The notes: generated by a model not told the origin, from the sequence alone. A stretch of DNA of 64,000 nucleotides from G963665495 sp963677785 (GCA_963677785.2 CAXXDH010000003.1:3906001-3970000), one strand, 5' to 3'; shown: positions 16,784-26,850, counted from the stretch's first letter. Numbers and translations: made by a program.

Positions 16784-18616
16784 ATGCGACAGAACCAACG
16801 CGGTATTTTTAAAAACATCTCTTCATGGGCGGTTTTCGGCATCAGCCTGATATTGATAACCGTAGTGCTCACACTCGCCTGGATGAATTACAACCGCGAA
16901 AAACAATACATGGGCAGAGTCTTGAGTGAAAAAGGCGCGGCTTTGATAAAATCCTTTGAAGCCGGAACCCGGACCGGTATGATGGGAATGCTCGGCACTG
17001 GTCCCAACCTGCAGACTCTGCTGCAGGAAACCGCTTCTTTGCCGGATATTTTATACATAGCCATTGTCGCTCCCTCTGGTGTCATTCTCGCGCACAACCA
17101 GCAAGACAAAATCGGCCAACAGTTCATGTCATCCGAAGCTTTGGCAGCACTAAAAGCATCTGCCACGACTCAATGGCGCATGGCGAAACAAACAAACGAA
17201 CCTGAAGCTTTTGAAGCCTACAAACTATTCTTTCCCCTCCGCCGAACCAAACATCCTGCCCCAGCCGGCCAGCATGGACATCACCGGGGCCAGATGCGGC
17301 GCAATCTGCAATCAACCGAACAAAATCAGCACATGATGCTCTGCCGCAGGAACTGGATGCGTGGTTTTGAGCAGAAACGTTTGCTGGATCCGGACAAACG
17401 GCCTGTAATCTTCATCGGCATGGACGCCTCCCCCTTCAACGAAGCCATTGCCAAAGACATCCGGCAGACTGTGCTAATCTCCGGAGTGCTGCTGCTGCTC
17501 GGACTTGCGGGTGTCGTATCCTTGTTTTGGGCGCAGAGTTACGCCCGTTCGCGTAAAATGCTCCAGGATACGCGCGCGCTTGCAGGTGAAATTGTCTCCA
17601 CCATGCCGGAAGGTATCGTGGTCTGTGGTCCGGACGGCCGTGTTTCCTTTATCAACACCATCGCGGAACGCATGCTGGGTATCCAGGAAGCGAACTCCAA
17701 AGAAAAAAAAGCCGCGGAACTGCTTCCCGCCAAGCTTTGGGAGCTGCATACGCAGATTCAAAAAGGGCGGCCCGTGGTGGAAAAAGATCTGAAGCTGGAA
17801 CAAAGCGGCGAACACACTTTTCCTGTTGCCGCTGCAGTCACTGAAATCCGTACGGAAGAAGGCGGCTATGTAGGGCTGCTGTTTCTGCTTCGGGATCTGA
17901 GCCAGGTGCGCCAACTTCAGGAAGAAGTACGTAAAAAAGATAAAATGGCTGCTATCGGACACCTGGCTGCGGGCGTGGCCCACGAGGTCCGCAATCCGCT
18001 TAGCTCGATCAAAGGCTATGCCACCTATTTCGGCTCGCTTTTTCCTGTGGAAAGTGAAAACCGCAAGGCTGCCCAGGTCATGACTTCCGAAGTGGATCGT
18101 CTCAACCGTGTCATCAGCGAACTTCTGGAAATGACCCGGCCGGCAGATATCAAACTGGCCTCCGTCAATCTGACGCAATTACTCGAAAGTTCCCTCCGGC
18201 TGGTCAAACAGGAAGCGGATGCGGCGCAGGTCAGCATTACAATGCATACAGACGGAGAATTGGACGCGGTTCCCGTGGATCCGGACAGACTGACCCAGGC
18301 GCTCATAAACCTGTACGTCAACGCCATTCAGTCCATGCCCGAAGGCGGCCTTCTGGAGGTTCGAGCTTTGCGCGATCACAGAGATCTGCTTCTTTCGATC
18401 CGCGATACGGGGCCAGGCCTTCCATCCGAGGCTCTGACACGAATTTTCGATCCTTATTATACGACAAAAACTACCGGCACCGGGCTCGGATTGGCCATTG
18501 TACAAAAAATCGTCGAAGCCCATGAGGGTACAATCGATATCGAACATACGGGGCCCGAGGGGACAACCTTCGTCCTGCGTATTCCTCTGATCGACAAACA
18601 AGGTAAAAACACATGA
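16784..18616 (+). CDS. zraS: membrane sensor histidine kinase, ZraS-like
   Basis: 610 residues. Transmembrane helices at about 12-34 and 228-250 bracket a periplasmic sensor region that includes a His-rich stretch (PAPAGQHGHHRGQ). A PAS domain, a HisKA domain with H400 in AAGVAHEVRNPLSSIKGYA, and an HATPase domain with RDTGPGLP and GTGLGLAI follow. It should phosphorylate the NtrC-type regulator downstream, whose start codon overlaps its stop. Location beside zraP argues for sensing metal or envelope stress. The periplasmic sequence is unlike E. coli ZraS in detail, so the exact metal is inferred. Confidence 0.9.
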   Translation: MRQNQRGIFKNISSWAVFGISLILITVVLTLAWMNYNREKQYMGRVLSEKGAALIKSFEAGTRTGMMGMLGTGPNLQTLLQETASLPDILYIAIVAPSGVILAHNQQDKIGQQFMSSEALAALKASATTQWRMAKQTNEPEAFEAYKLFFPLRRTKHPAPAGQHGHHRGQMRRNLQSTEQNQHMMLCRRNWMRGFEQKRLLDPDKRPVIFIGMDASPFNEAIAKDIRQTVLISGVLLLLGLAGVVSLFWAQSYARSRKMLQDTRALAGEIVSTMPEGIVVCGPDGRVSFINTIAERMLGIQEANSKEKKAAELLPAKLWELHTQIQKGRPVVEKDLKLEQSGEHTFPVAAAVTEIRTEEGGYVGLLFLLRDLSQVRQLQEEVRKKDKMAAIGHLAAGVAHEVRNPLSSIKGYATYFGSLFPVESENRKAAQVMTSEVDRLNRVISELLEMTRPADIKLASVNLTQLLESSLRLVKQEADAAQVSITMHTDGELDAVPVDPDRLTQALINLYVNAIQSMPEGGLLEVRALRDHRDLLLSIRDTGPGLPSEALTRIFDPYYTTKTTGTGLGLAIVQKIVEAHEGTIDIEHTGPEGTTFVLRIPLIDKQGKNT

Positions 18617-19983
18617 GTGCATATTTACTGGTGGTAGATGACGACAAGGCCCACCTGTCCATGCTGTTGACTATCCTTTCGGGCTGGGGGCACCGTCCCG
18701 TGGGGGTGGAAGACGGCGCAGACGCCATTGAAAAGGTTAAAAACGCGCCTTTTGACGCCGTATTGATGGATGTTCGCATGGCCAACGTGGGCGGAATCGA
18801 GGCTTTGACCCGGATAAAGGAACTCAACCCGGCCATTCCGGTTATCATCATGACCGCTTATTCGTCTGTGGGGACGGCTGTGGAAGCCATGAAACTCGGA
18901 GCGTATGATTATTTGACCAAACCGCTGAATTTCGACGAGTTGCAGCTGACGCTCGAGCGTTCGCTGGAACATCAGGAACTGCTCAAAGAAAACCGCAGCC
19001 TCAAGCAACGCATTTCGGAAGATGCCAGCCTGCAGCATATAATCGGAAAAAGTCACCCCATGCGCGAACTTGTGGATATGGTCAAAACCGTTGCCGCCAC
19101 TGAGGCCACCGTATTGATTTCCGGCGAAAGCGGTACGGGCAAGGAACTCTTTGCCAAAGCCATTCATGCCAACAGCAGCAGAAAAAGCGCCTTGCTGGTC
19201 ACGGTCAACTGCGCTGCCCTGACCGATACACTGCTGGAATCCGAAATGTTCGGTCACGAAAAAGGCGCTTTTACCGGTGCGGACAAACGCCGCGACGGAC
19301 GTTTTATGCAGGCGGACAAGGGCAGCATCTTTCTGGACGAAGTGGGTGAAATTCCCCTGCCCATGCAGGCAAAACTTCTACGGGCCATCCAGGAACGCGA
19401 AATCCAGCGGGTGGGAAGCGACAAAGCATTGCAAGTGGATGTCCGGATTATTGCAGCCACCAACCGGGACCTGCTAGCAGAGGCGGAAAAAGGCGCTTTT
19501 CGCGAAGACCTGTACTATCGCCTCAACGTGGTCAATCTGCGTATACCCTCCTTACGGGAACGAACTGATGACATCCCGCTGCTGGCTGATCATTTCCTGA
19601 AAAAATTTTCCCACAAAAATCGCAAAAGCGTCAAAGGATTCACACCGTCTGCAATGGACAGGCTCGTACATTACAACTGGCCGGGCAATGTCCGCGAACT
19701 TGAAAATGCAGTGGAACGTGCCGTCATCCTCTCTGTGGGCGAATATTTGTCCGAAAGGGATCTGCCTGCGACCATCAATACTGCTGACACCTGTGGTTCG
19801 GATCAACCAGAAACAGCCGGCATGGCCGGAAAATCACTGCAGGAAGTGGAAAAACTGGCCATAGAGGAAACATTGGCCCAGACGTCCGGTAATAAAAGTA
19901 TCGCGGCAAGGTTGTTGAACATTACCAGAACAACCTTGGACAACAAAATCAAAAAATACCGGATTTCCATCGACAAACAATAA
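18613..19983 (+). CDS. zraR: NtrC-family response regulator, ZraR-like
   Basis: 456 residues, overlapping zraS by 4 bases (ATGA). A receiver domain with phospho-acceptor D53 (LMDVRM) is followed by an AAA+ domain with Walker A GESGTGKE (171-178), GAFTGA (218-223) and Walker B IFLDEVGEI. A Fis-type helix-turn-helix ends the protein (NKSIAARLLNITRTTLDNKI). Phosphorylated, it should bind the TTAGACA sites and open the sigma-54 promoter of zraP. The domain order and operon agree with ZraR/HydG; the ligand specificity of the pair is inferred. Confidence 0.92.
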   Translation: MSAYLLVVDDDKAHLSMLLTILSGWGHRPVGVEDGADAIEKVKNAPFDAVLMDVRMANVGGIEALTRIKELNPAIPVIIMTAYSSVGTAVEAMKLGAYDYLTKPLNFDELQLTLERSLEHQELLKENRSLKQRISEDASLQHIIGKSHPMRELVDMVKTVAATEATVLISGESGTGKELFAKAIHANSSRKSALLVTVNCAALTDTLLESEMFGHEKGAFTGADKRRDGRFMQADKGSIFLDEVGEIPLPMQAKLLRAIQEREIQRVGSDKALQVDVRIIAATNRDLLAEAEKGAFREDLYYRLNVVNLRIPSLRERTDDIPLLADHFLKKFSHKNRKSVKGFTPSAMDRLVHYNWPGNVRELENAVERAVILSVGEYLSERDLPATINTADTCGSDQPETAGMAGKSLQEVEKLAIEETLAQTSGNKSIAARLLNITRTTLDNKIKKYRISIDKQ

Positions 19984-20143
19984 ACATTTATATCGTTCAG
20001 TGTATTATGAAAAAATATACGATGTATAAATTAAATTAAAAATACAATATTCTACTATTATTATTACAATCATATCGTCTGAGATATAAATTCAAAAATA
20101 CAGACTTACTAGTTACACGACCGTCTGCCAACAAAGCATTTTC

Positions 20144-20172
20144 TTGCAACCTGCTCAAATTTTGTGCATAAT
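20144..20172 (+). promoter_or_regulatory. sigma-70 promoter of the sdaA operon
   Basis: TTGCAA (20144-20149) and CATAAT (20167-20172) are separated by the ideal 17 bases, about 70 bases before the sdaA GTG. The rest of the 260-base spacer from zraR is AT-rich and featureless. Confidence 0.65.
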
Positions 20173-20242
20173 TTTTATTACCCTGGCTATCTAGATCTCA
20201 ACATTTTTTACGAGAAGCTTTTTATCGACGGGAGAAGTACTG

Positions 20243-21604
20243 GTGATTGACCTTTCCATCTTTGAATTGCTCAAGATAGGACCCGGCCCTTCCAGTTCGC
20301 ACACCATCGGCCCGATGGCAGCGGGCTATAATTTTCTAGAGCTGGCTGCCGGTCTGCCGGACGAGACGATTGCCGCGGCTGCTGCGGTCAAAGTGGAACT
20401 TCGGGGCAGCCTGAGCGCCACAGGCAAGGGACACGGAACTGATCGGGCAGCAGTGGCCGGTTTAATGGGCAATGCACCGGAGGACTGCTCCGCTTCCGTT
20501 CTTGATTCCCTTGCGGAACAGCCAGATCAGGCACAATCGGTGGCCATCAAGGGCACTGCACTTTCCATAGCCCCTGCAAATGTTATTTTCGGCAATACCG
20601 AGCCAGAAGGAGAATTCAGCAACGTTATGGTCATCAGCCTGCAGGATGCCGCGGGCCATGAATTGCTGTCCCGCGAATACTACTCTGTTGGGGGTGGTTT
20701 TATCCAATGGAAAGGCTGGACTTCGCCGGAACGGGGGAAACCCGTCTACCCGTATACTAACGCGGCTGAGGTGGAGATTTTGCTCGACACCAAAGGTCTG
20801 GCGATATGGGATATGATGCTGGCCAATGAATCCGCCATTACGGGTATGGAGCAAAAAAATATTCTCGAAGGACTGGACCGGATTATCGAAGCCATGGATG
20901 GAGCCGTCAAGTCCGGACTGGATACGGAAGGCGTACTGCCCGGACCTATCGGATTGTATCGCAAAGCGGCATCGTTGTATGAGCGTTCCTGCGCGCTGAC
21001 GTCAAAGCCGGAATGTTTTTTTTCCAGCCTGGACGCCTACGCTCTGGCAGCTTCCGAGGAAAATGCCGCAGGACACCGCATCGTTACGGCGCCCACCTGC
21101 GGTGCATCCGGTGTCATCCCCGGAATCATCTATATGATGCGCAACGAACTGAATCTGAGCCACCGGGCGATCCGGCGCGGATTACTGGCCGCGACCCTGG
21201 TAGGTTTTCTTTGCAAAAGCAATGCATCCATTGCCGGAGCGGATGTAGGCTGCCAGGGCGAAGTGGGCACGGCATCAAGCATGGCCGCAGCCCTGCTCGC
21301 CTGCGCGTATAATGGTTCGTCATATATCATGCAGCATGCCGCATCCATCGCACTGGAACACCACCTGGGGTTAACCTGTGATCCGGTCGGGGGGTATGTA
21401 CAGATCCCGTGCATTGAACGCAATGCCATGGGCGCCGTAAAAGCTTACAACGCGTATATCATCGCCATGAACCAGGTGCCCGCCTATCATAAAGTACCTT
21501 TGGACGCCACGATACGGGCTATGGCCGAATGCGGCCACGACATGAATTCCAAATACCGCGAAACCTCCAAAGGAGGTTTGGCCGTAAGCATGGTGCTGTG
21601 TTGA
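20243..21604 (+). CDS. sdaA: L-serine ammonia-lyase, iron-sulfur-dependent
   Basis: 453 residues, single-chain type. GTG start with GGGAG eight bases before it. It deaminates L-serine to pyruvate and ammonia using a [4Fe-4S] cluster as Lewis acid. The beta domain begins GPGPSSSHTIGPM; the alpha domain carries the conserved cysteines in TAPTCGASGVIPGI, GADVGCQGEVGTASSM and LTCDPVGGYVQIPCIERN. It is followed by a permease on the same strand, so the pair likely imports and degrades serine to feed pyruvate. Oxygen sensitivity of the cluster suits an anaerobe. Confidence 0.95.
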   Translation: MIDLSIFELLKIGPGPSSSHTIGPMAAGYNFLELAAGLPDETIAAAAAVKVELRGSLSATGKGHGTDRAAVAGLMGNAPEDCSASVLDSLAEQPDQAQSVAIKGTALSIAPANVIFGNTEPEGEFSNVMVISLQDAAGHELLSREYYSVGGGFIQWKGWTSPERGKPVYPYTNAAEVEILLDTKGLAIWDMMLANESAITGMEQKNILEGLDRIIEAMDGAVKSGLDTEGVLPGPIGLYRKAASLYERSCALTSKPECFFSSLDAYALAASEENAAGHRIVTAPTCGASGVIPGIIYMMRNELNLSHRAIRRGLLAATLVGFLCKSNASIAGADVGCQGEVGTASSMAAALLACAYNGSSYIMQHAASIALEHHLGLTCDPVGGYVQIPCIERNAMGAVKAYNAYIIAMNQVPAYHKVPLDATIRAMAECGHDMNSKYRETSKGGLAVSMVLC

Positions 21605-21671
21605 GAGTGTAGCTGTTGCAAGGGCAAGCCCGGTTACGTTTATAATTGCTTGTCATTTGAAAGGGGGCTTC

Positions 21672-22880
21672 ATGAATCAAAAGGTTGGCTTCGGCCTGAT
21701 TCTTTCCATGTCATTCGTGGTAACCGGCAACATGCTGGGGGCCGGTATTCTCGCGCTGCCCATCAAAACCGGGCTTTCCGGACTCTGGCCCTCGATCTTC
21801 GGCATAGTGTTGATGTGGATATGCATGCTTTCGACCGCCTGTATTCTGGCCGGACAAGAAAGTCTGATGCGCTCGGATACCGCTGACCTTCCGACGTTTT
21901 TTCAACAGGAATTGGGAACCACCGGCAAATGGATTTCCGTGGTGGCGAACATCATCATATTATACGGACTGCTGGTGGCGTATATCAGCGGTGCGGCAGA
22001 CGTCATGGACAGTTTGTTTCCCATAAGCCACTGGTTTCTCGAACTGGTCTTTTTTGTCATTGCATCGGTTCTTTCCCTGTTCGGCATGGCGCTCATGCGC
22101 CGAGGCAATGCTTTGATCATGATTCTGATGTGGATCACATTTGCCGCGCTGGTCATCATCTGCGCGGGCCAGATGAAAACATCGCGAATGGCTTATACGG
22201 ATTGGACTTTTTTGCCAAGTACATTGCCAATTGTCGTCACGGCCTTTCACTTCCATAATATCATTCCCAGCATTGCCCGTTCGATGCAGTTTGATCAAAA
22301 GGCTATCCGAACCTCTTTCGCCCTCGGCACGGGCATAGGTTTGGTCATGAATATCATCTGGATTGTAGTAGTCATTGGAGCATTGCCTCTGGGCGGCCCA
22401 GGTGGCAACACCATTTTGTCCGCATACCATGCCAATGTTCCGGCCACAGTCCCACTCTCGCATCTGATCAAAACCCCCCTGTTTATGACCTGCTCGCTGG
22501 TATTCGCCTTGCTTGCAATGACGGCGGCCTACATGGCCAATGGTACGGCATTGAACGGCTTTCTCCGCGATCTTTGCGCATCGTACTTGAAAACGGAAAA
22601 CAAGCTCCTGTCATCAGTGCTGACCTTTTTTCCACCACTGATCATTGCCCTGGCTTTTCCGCATATTTTTTTAAATGCCATCGGACTTGTTGGCGGCGTC
22701 GGCATTGATCTGATCTTCGGCATCCTTCCGGGCATGCTTCTGATAAAATACAAAACTGGCTTTCTGCGCTATTTCGGCTGGTTCTTGGTAATCGTCTTTG
22801 CCATCGTTCTGTTATATGAACTGGGCGTAGAAACCCATATTCTGAATACGCATCCACGGGCTGATTACTTTGACAGGTAA
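21672..22880 (+). CDS. HAAAP-family amino acid permease, probable serine transporter
   Basis: 402 residues from ATG 21672, preceded by AAAGGGGG; a TTG at 21657 would place that site inside the gene. About eleven transmembrane helices are visible, and the first helix has the family pattern MSFVVTGNMLGAGILALPIKTG. The hydroxy/aromatic amino-acid permease family includes SdaC, TdcC, TyrP and Mtr, which are proton symporters. Linkage to sdaA argues for serine; tyrosine or tryptophan remains possible. Confidence 0.88.
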   Translation: MNQKVGFGLILSMSFVVTGNMLGAGILALPIKTGLSGLWPSIFGIVLMWICMLSTACILAGQESLMRSDTADLPTFFQQELGTTGKWISVVANIIILYGLLVAYISGAADVMDSLFPISHWFLELVFFVIASVLSLFGMALMRRGNALIMILMWITFAALVIICAGQMKTSRMAYTDWTFLPSTLPIVVTAFHFHNIIPSIARSMQFDQKAIRTSFALGTGIGLVMNIIWIVVVIGALPLGGPGGNTILSAYHANVPATVPLSHLIKTPLFMTCSLVFALLAMTAAYMANGTALNGFLRDLCASYLKTENKLLSSVLTFFPPLIIALAFPHIFLNAIGLVGGVGIDLIFGILPGMLLIKYKTGFLRYFGWFLVIVFAIVLLYELGVETHILNTHPRADYFDR

Positions 22881-22904
22881 ACGGACAAAAGAGCACGCAA
22901 AAAT

Positions 22905-22948
22905 AATCCCCGGCACTTTTTTAAAAAGGCCGGGGATTTTAAATTTTT
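22905..22948 (+). terminator. terminator of the sdaA-permease operon
   Basis: A 10-bp stem AATCCCCGGC / GCCGGGGATT is followed by TTAAATTTTT. It lies 25 bases after the permease stop and just before IS1182-type copy 2. Confidence 0.88.
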
Positions 22949-22967
22949 GCCAATTACAACATCCTAA

Positions 22968-24509
22968 CAGCCTGTCGGACTTAAATATCAAATAAGTATT
23001 TTATTAAACAAAATCATTGTGTTAATAGTATTTTTATAAGCGTGAACTTCAAAGACGTCTTCAGAGATCGGCCCTTGTTGCTTTCCCCCGACATGCGTGA
23101 CTGGGTTCCAGATGACGACATGGTGCATTTTGTCCTTGAAGCGGTGAACCTCGTGTCTACTGCCACGTTTAAGGTCAATCACCGGGGAACCGGTTCCAAG
23201 CAGTATTCTCCTCGTATGTTGCTGGCATTGTTGATATACTGTTATGCAAACGGCGTCTTTTCTTCGAGACGCATTGAGCGCACAACGTATCGTGACGTCG
23301 CGGTTCGGTACCTTACCGGCAACACGCATCCTGACCATGACACGATCTGCTCATTTCGGCGGAAGAATTCCGAAGCGTTCAGTGCGACCTTTTTGGAAGT
23401 ACTCAAACTCGCCAGCGAGTTGAAGCTGCTCAAAGTTGGCAACATCAGTGTCGACGGGACGCACATCAAGGCCAACGCTTCAAAATATAAAAGCATCCGA
23501 TATTACCGGGCCTGCGGACTTGAGCAAAAGTTGACGGACGACATTGCCGAACTGATGCGTAAAGCTGAGCGCGCCGACAACGCATCCACTGAGGATGGAC
23601 AAAGGATTCCTGAAGAAATTGCCCGTCGTGAAAAGCTGCAACAAAAAATGCGACAGGCAAGAATAAACTTGAGGAGCGGGCGCGTAAGCGCACTGAGGCC
23701 GAGCAGGCGGAGTATGAGCGTAAATGCTCGGATCGCGAGAAAGGGCCGAAGAAGCGAGGCCCCAAGCCCAAACCGCCTAAAAGCACTCCCAAGGAGTCCG
23801 AGCAGGTAAACCTGACTGATGAAGATTCGCGAATCATGCGCAAAAGCAACCGTAGCGAATACACGCAATCTTACAATGCTCAGGCTGCGGTTGATGCTGA
23901 TGGCTCGCAGTTAATACTGTACAATCATGTGACAAATTGCGCAGTGGACAGCAACGAGCTTTTGGCTGCGGTCATTGGAGTGATCGACAATGTTGGACAG
24001 CCCTCGGCGGTGTTGGCTGATGCAGGGTATATCAATCGGGATGCTTGTGAAAAAATTGAAGAATTATGCGTAGAGCCGTTTGTCGCCCCAAGACGGCAAG
24101 AATCGCGAGAGTATGATTTCCGTCCTCCCAAAGAAAAGCCGATTAACGATCCGTATCATAAGGCGATGCGTGAGAAGCTTGACAACGAGGAAGGCAAGTA
24201 CCTGTATGCTCGGAGAAAACAAACAGTTGAGCCCGTATTTGGCATCATCAAGCAAGCGCTTGGATTTCGCCAGTTTCTCCTACGTGGGCTCAAAAAAGTT
24301 ACCACGGAGTGGGAGTTGGTGTGCTTGGCGTATAACGTGAAGAGAGTTTTTGCGTTGAAATGCGCCTAAAAATGGGGCTGAAGCGCTAAAAAAGCCCAAT
24401 TGACTATATTGAAGGCATAAAGGCAAAGATTTCAGCCTTGCTCGACGGTAAAGCCCGGCTCCAGCAGATATCTTCTTATTGCTGGAGCCGGGTCAAGTTC
24501 GACAGGCTG
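22968..24509 (+). mobile_element. IS1182-type insertion sequence, copy 2
   Basis: Same ends, internal hairpin and gene order as copy 1, with few base differences. The flanks (CTAA left, TTGG right) do not form a target duplication, and an IS66 remnant begins at the right end, so the right flank has probably been rearranged. Confidence 0.85.
23042..24369 (+). pseudogene. IS1182-type transposase, frameshifted (copy 2)
   Basis: This copy lacks the 5-bp duplication of copy 1, so its first frame runs 255 codons to 23809 through ISVDGTHIKAN and SKYKSIRYYRACGLEQKL. It has lost the ATG used in copy 1 (ATA here), leaving a GTG at 23042. The second frame, ending at 24369, supplies the remaining DDE residues. 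The two frames overlap by about 180 bases (23630-23809) in a -1 relation, with an A6 tract near 23644. Family alignment from memory puts the shift just after KMRQA, suggesting a lost base, but its presence in both copies leaves programmed slippage open. Confidence 0.8.
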
Positions 24510-24589
24510 TTGGCCAATCGACTTTCATCCTTCCAAACATCTCTATGTGTTCCCATCCTTCTGCTCCAATGCTGCGTTTCGCGATGATC

Positions 24590-24768
24590 TGGGGAAAAAG
24601 AAGCTTTGGTACTGCAAGCGAGAAAGGCAACCGCTGGGCTGAACGAATTTTGTCCCTGCGCCAGACGTGCAGGATTCAGCGAAGAAGAACCTTCCAGTTC
24701 TGGTTGACGCTATGAATTCCTTTTTCAATATTTCGCACTCTGATTTCAGCTGGATTCATGCTGGCGGA
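24590..24768 (+). pseudogene. IS66-family transposase C-terminal remnant
   Basis: Two frames together give the IS66 transposase tail: NRWAERILSLRQTCRIQ in one frame, then VLVDAMNSFFNISHSDFSWI in the next after a single shift near 24695. Nothing of the N-terminal part remains. The fragment begins right of IS1182-type copy 2, so that insertion or a later deletion removed the rest. Confidence 0.6.
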
Positions 24769-25021
24769 TGATTGGGGTGTGAGCGCTTACAAAAAATGCA
24801 TTAGAAATGACTTGAAAGTCATTTTTTCAGAATTTAGCGCTTAGAATCAATTCTAAGATGCGTTTCCCCTGTAGATAACGCACCTTTCCTGGTAGGGAGA
24901 GGAAAAGGCATTAAGAAACTTTTCAGATTATTGCGGCACATCTTGCTTGCGAAAAGCGGCAATGGGAATTACAGTTCGCAAGATTTTGTCAACATCTCCC
25001 GTAAGTAACGCGTATTGCACT
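24769..25021. other. spacer before the glycosyltransferase operon, with hairpin and dyad
   Basis: It contains an 8-bp hairpin AAATGACT-TGAA-AGTCATTT with a short T-run (24805-24826), a weak terminator for the IS remnant. A perfect 18-bp dyad CTTAGAAT-CA-ATTCTAAG follows (24840-24857). The dyad sits about 165 bases before the first glycosyltransferase start and may be an operator. No clear promoter hexamers were found. Confidence 0.45.
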
Positions 25022-26008
25022 ATGACTGAAACAAAAAAATTACTTTCCATTGTCGTTCCTGTTTATTTTGAGGAATTGGTAGTGGAAGAGTTCTATACTC
25101 GTACGCGGACGGTCCTGGAAAGGATTGCCGATCGTTATCATTTTGAACTTATTTTTGTTGATGACGGAAGCCGCGACCGTTCCTTGGAATTGTTGCTTCG
25201 TATTGCCCGGACTGATTCACGAGTTACAGTACTTGAATTTTCGCGTAATTTCGGCCACCAGATGGCCATTACAGCGGGCTTGGATCATGCGCGGGGAGAT
25301 GCTGTGGTACTTATTGACGGAGATCTTCAAGACCCGCCAGAAGTTATCCTCCGGATGGTTGCCGAATGGGAAAAAGGGATAGATGTTGTTTATGGAGTAC
25401 GGGAAAAACGCGAAGGTGAAACAGCATTCAAGTTGCTTACTGCCCGTTGGTTCTATGCATTGCTGGACAAACTTTCGGACGTGTCCATTCCCCGAGATAC
25501 GGGCGATTTTCGACTTATGGACCGTGCTGCCGTAGACGCCCTTTGCTCACTTCCCGAACGCGAACGGTTTATACGCGGACTGGTGCCTTGGATTGGTTTT
25601 TCCCAGAAGGGAATTCTCTATAACAGGGATGCGCGATACGCTGGAGAAACCAAGTACACCTTGCAAAAAATGTTGCACTTCGCTCTGGTGGGCATCACGA
25701 GCTTTTCGGACAAACCGCTGGTCATCGTGACCCAGCTCGGTATTCTTTTCAGTCTGTTTTCGTTTATTTTATCCGTCTGGCTGGTCATCAATAAACTCCT
25801 GTTTCCTGACAACACACTTTTTGGTTGGACTTCCATGGTAGTCATCGTGTTGTTCGTCGCCGGAGTGCAATTGACCTGTACTGGAATTGTAGGGCTCTAT
25901 GTTGGTAAGATTTTTCATGAAGTAAAGCAGCGCCCCTTGTATCTGGTACGGCGTACGCATCATTTTGTTGAAAAAGACATTCACCAGACCGACCAGAAAT
26001 ACAAATAA
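25022..26008 (+). CDS. GtrB/DPM1-type polyprenyl-phosphate glycosyltransferase
   Basis: About 328 residues if started at ATG 25022, where homology begins (TKKLLSIVVPVYFEE); earlier in-frame starts at 24947 and 24962 add a basic tail. GT2 fold with DxD-type residues (FVDDGSRDRS, LIDGDLQDPPE) and the family hallmark RDTGDFRLMDR. Two C-terminal membrane helices (about 230-305) anchor it. It should transfer a sugar from a nucleotide donor to undecaprenyl phosphate on the cytoplasmic face. It leads a three-gene surface-glycan cluster. The sugar is unknown, and no GtrA-type flippase is adjacent. Confidence 0.85.
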   Translation: MTETKKLLSIVVPVYFEELVVEEFYTRTRTVLERIADRYHFELIFVDDGSRDRSLELLLRIARTDSRVTVLEFSRNFGHQMAITAGLDHARGDAVVLIDGDLQDPPEVILRMVAEWEKGIDVVYGVREKREGETAFKLLTARWFYALLDKLSDVSIPRDTGDFRLMDRAAVDALCSLPERERFIRGLVPWIGFSQKGILYNRDARYAGETKYTLQKMLHFALVGITSFSDKPLVIVTQLGILFSLFSFILSVWLVINKLLFPDNTLFGWTSMVVIVLFVAGVQLTCTGIVGLYVGKIFHEVKQRPLYLVRRTHHFVEKDIHQTDQKYK

Positions 26009-26019
26009 CTCCCGTAGAT

Positions 26020-26850
26020 ATGACTTCACCTCTGGTATCAGTTTGCATCCCGTCGTTTAATCAGGAACGGTATATTGATGCGACGGTTGCATCCGTGCTG
26101 TCGCAAACATTTGCTGATTTTGAGCTTATCATTGTCGATGATTGTTCTCCGGACGGCACTTTTGACCGGTTGCAACAATATGAGGACTCCCGCATTCGTT
26201 TGTTTCGCAATGAGCGGAATCTCGGATTGGAAGGCAACTGGAACGCGGCTGTCAGCAAAGCCCGGGGCACATTCATCAAGGTACTTTGCGGTGATGATCT
26301 GCTGTATCCGGAATGTCTTGAAAAACAAGTCGGATTGCTGCTGCGGCCTGAAAATGCTTCCCTTGCGCTCACTGCCACATCGCGAACCACGCTCACGCCG
26401 GCAGGCAAGCAGGTATTCAGCCGCAGCTTTTTCAGAAAGGACAAAAGACTACCGGGAATTGCCGCCATCCGGGAAAGTATTCGCCGCGGAACAAACATTT
26501 TTGGTGAGCCGGGAGCAGTGTTGTTTAAGCGGGAGCTGCTTGAAAAAACAGGGCTGTTTGACGGTTCAATTCCCTATCTCATTGACCTGGATATGTGGAT
26601 TCGGTTGTTGCGGTACGGAGATGCGTTGATTCTCGCCGAACCCTTGTTCGGTTTTCGCGTATCCAACAGTTCCCTGAGCTTTTTTCTTTCCAACCGGCAG
26701 AGCAAAGAATTTACTTTGCTCATTGAGAAGATTGCGAAAGATCCCGTGTACGCGTTGTCAGGATGCGATGTGTTGCGGGGAAAATGCATGGCCTATTATA
26801 TGTTGCTGATGCGGAAGCTTTTTTATTTTCTGTATGTCAGAGGCAACTAA
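26020..26850 (+). CDS. GT2-family glycosyltransferase
   Basis: 276 residues, 11 bases after the GtrB-like gene. The N-terminal GT-A domain begins VSVCIPSFNQERYIDATV, with the nucleotide-binding acidic pair in LIIVDDCSPDGT and the metal-binding DxD variant in VLCGDDLL. There is no signal peptide; a hydrophobic C-terminus (YYMLLMRKLFYFLYV) could attach it to the membrane. It probably adds a sugar to a lipid-linked or surface oligosaccharide. Donor and acceptor cannot be assigned. Confidence 0.85.
   Translation: MTSPLVSVCIPSFNQERYIDATVASVLSQTFADFELIIVDDCSPDGTFDRLQQYEDSRIRLFRNERNLGLEGNWNAAVSKARGTFIKVLCGDDLLYPECLEKQVGLLLRPENASLALTATSRTTLTPAGKQVFSRSFFRKDKRLPGIAAIRESIRRGTNIFGEPGAVLFKRELLEKTGLFDGSIPYLIDLDMWIRLLRYGDALILAEPLFGFRVSNSSLSFFLSNRQSKEFTLLIEKIAKDPVYALSGCDVLRGKCMAYYMLLMRKLFYFLYVRGN

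Noticed and set aside
24512..24590. Coding continuation of the IS66 remnant directly after IS1182-type copy 2
   Set aside because: A frame reading WPIDFHPSKHLYVFPSFC exists but does not match IS66 sequence and stops; origin unclear.
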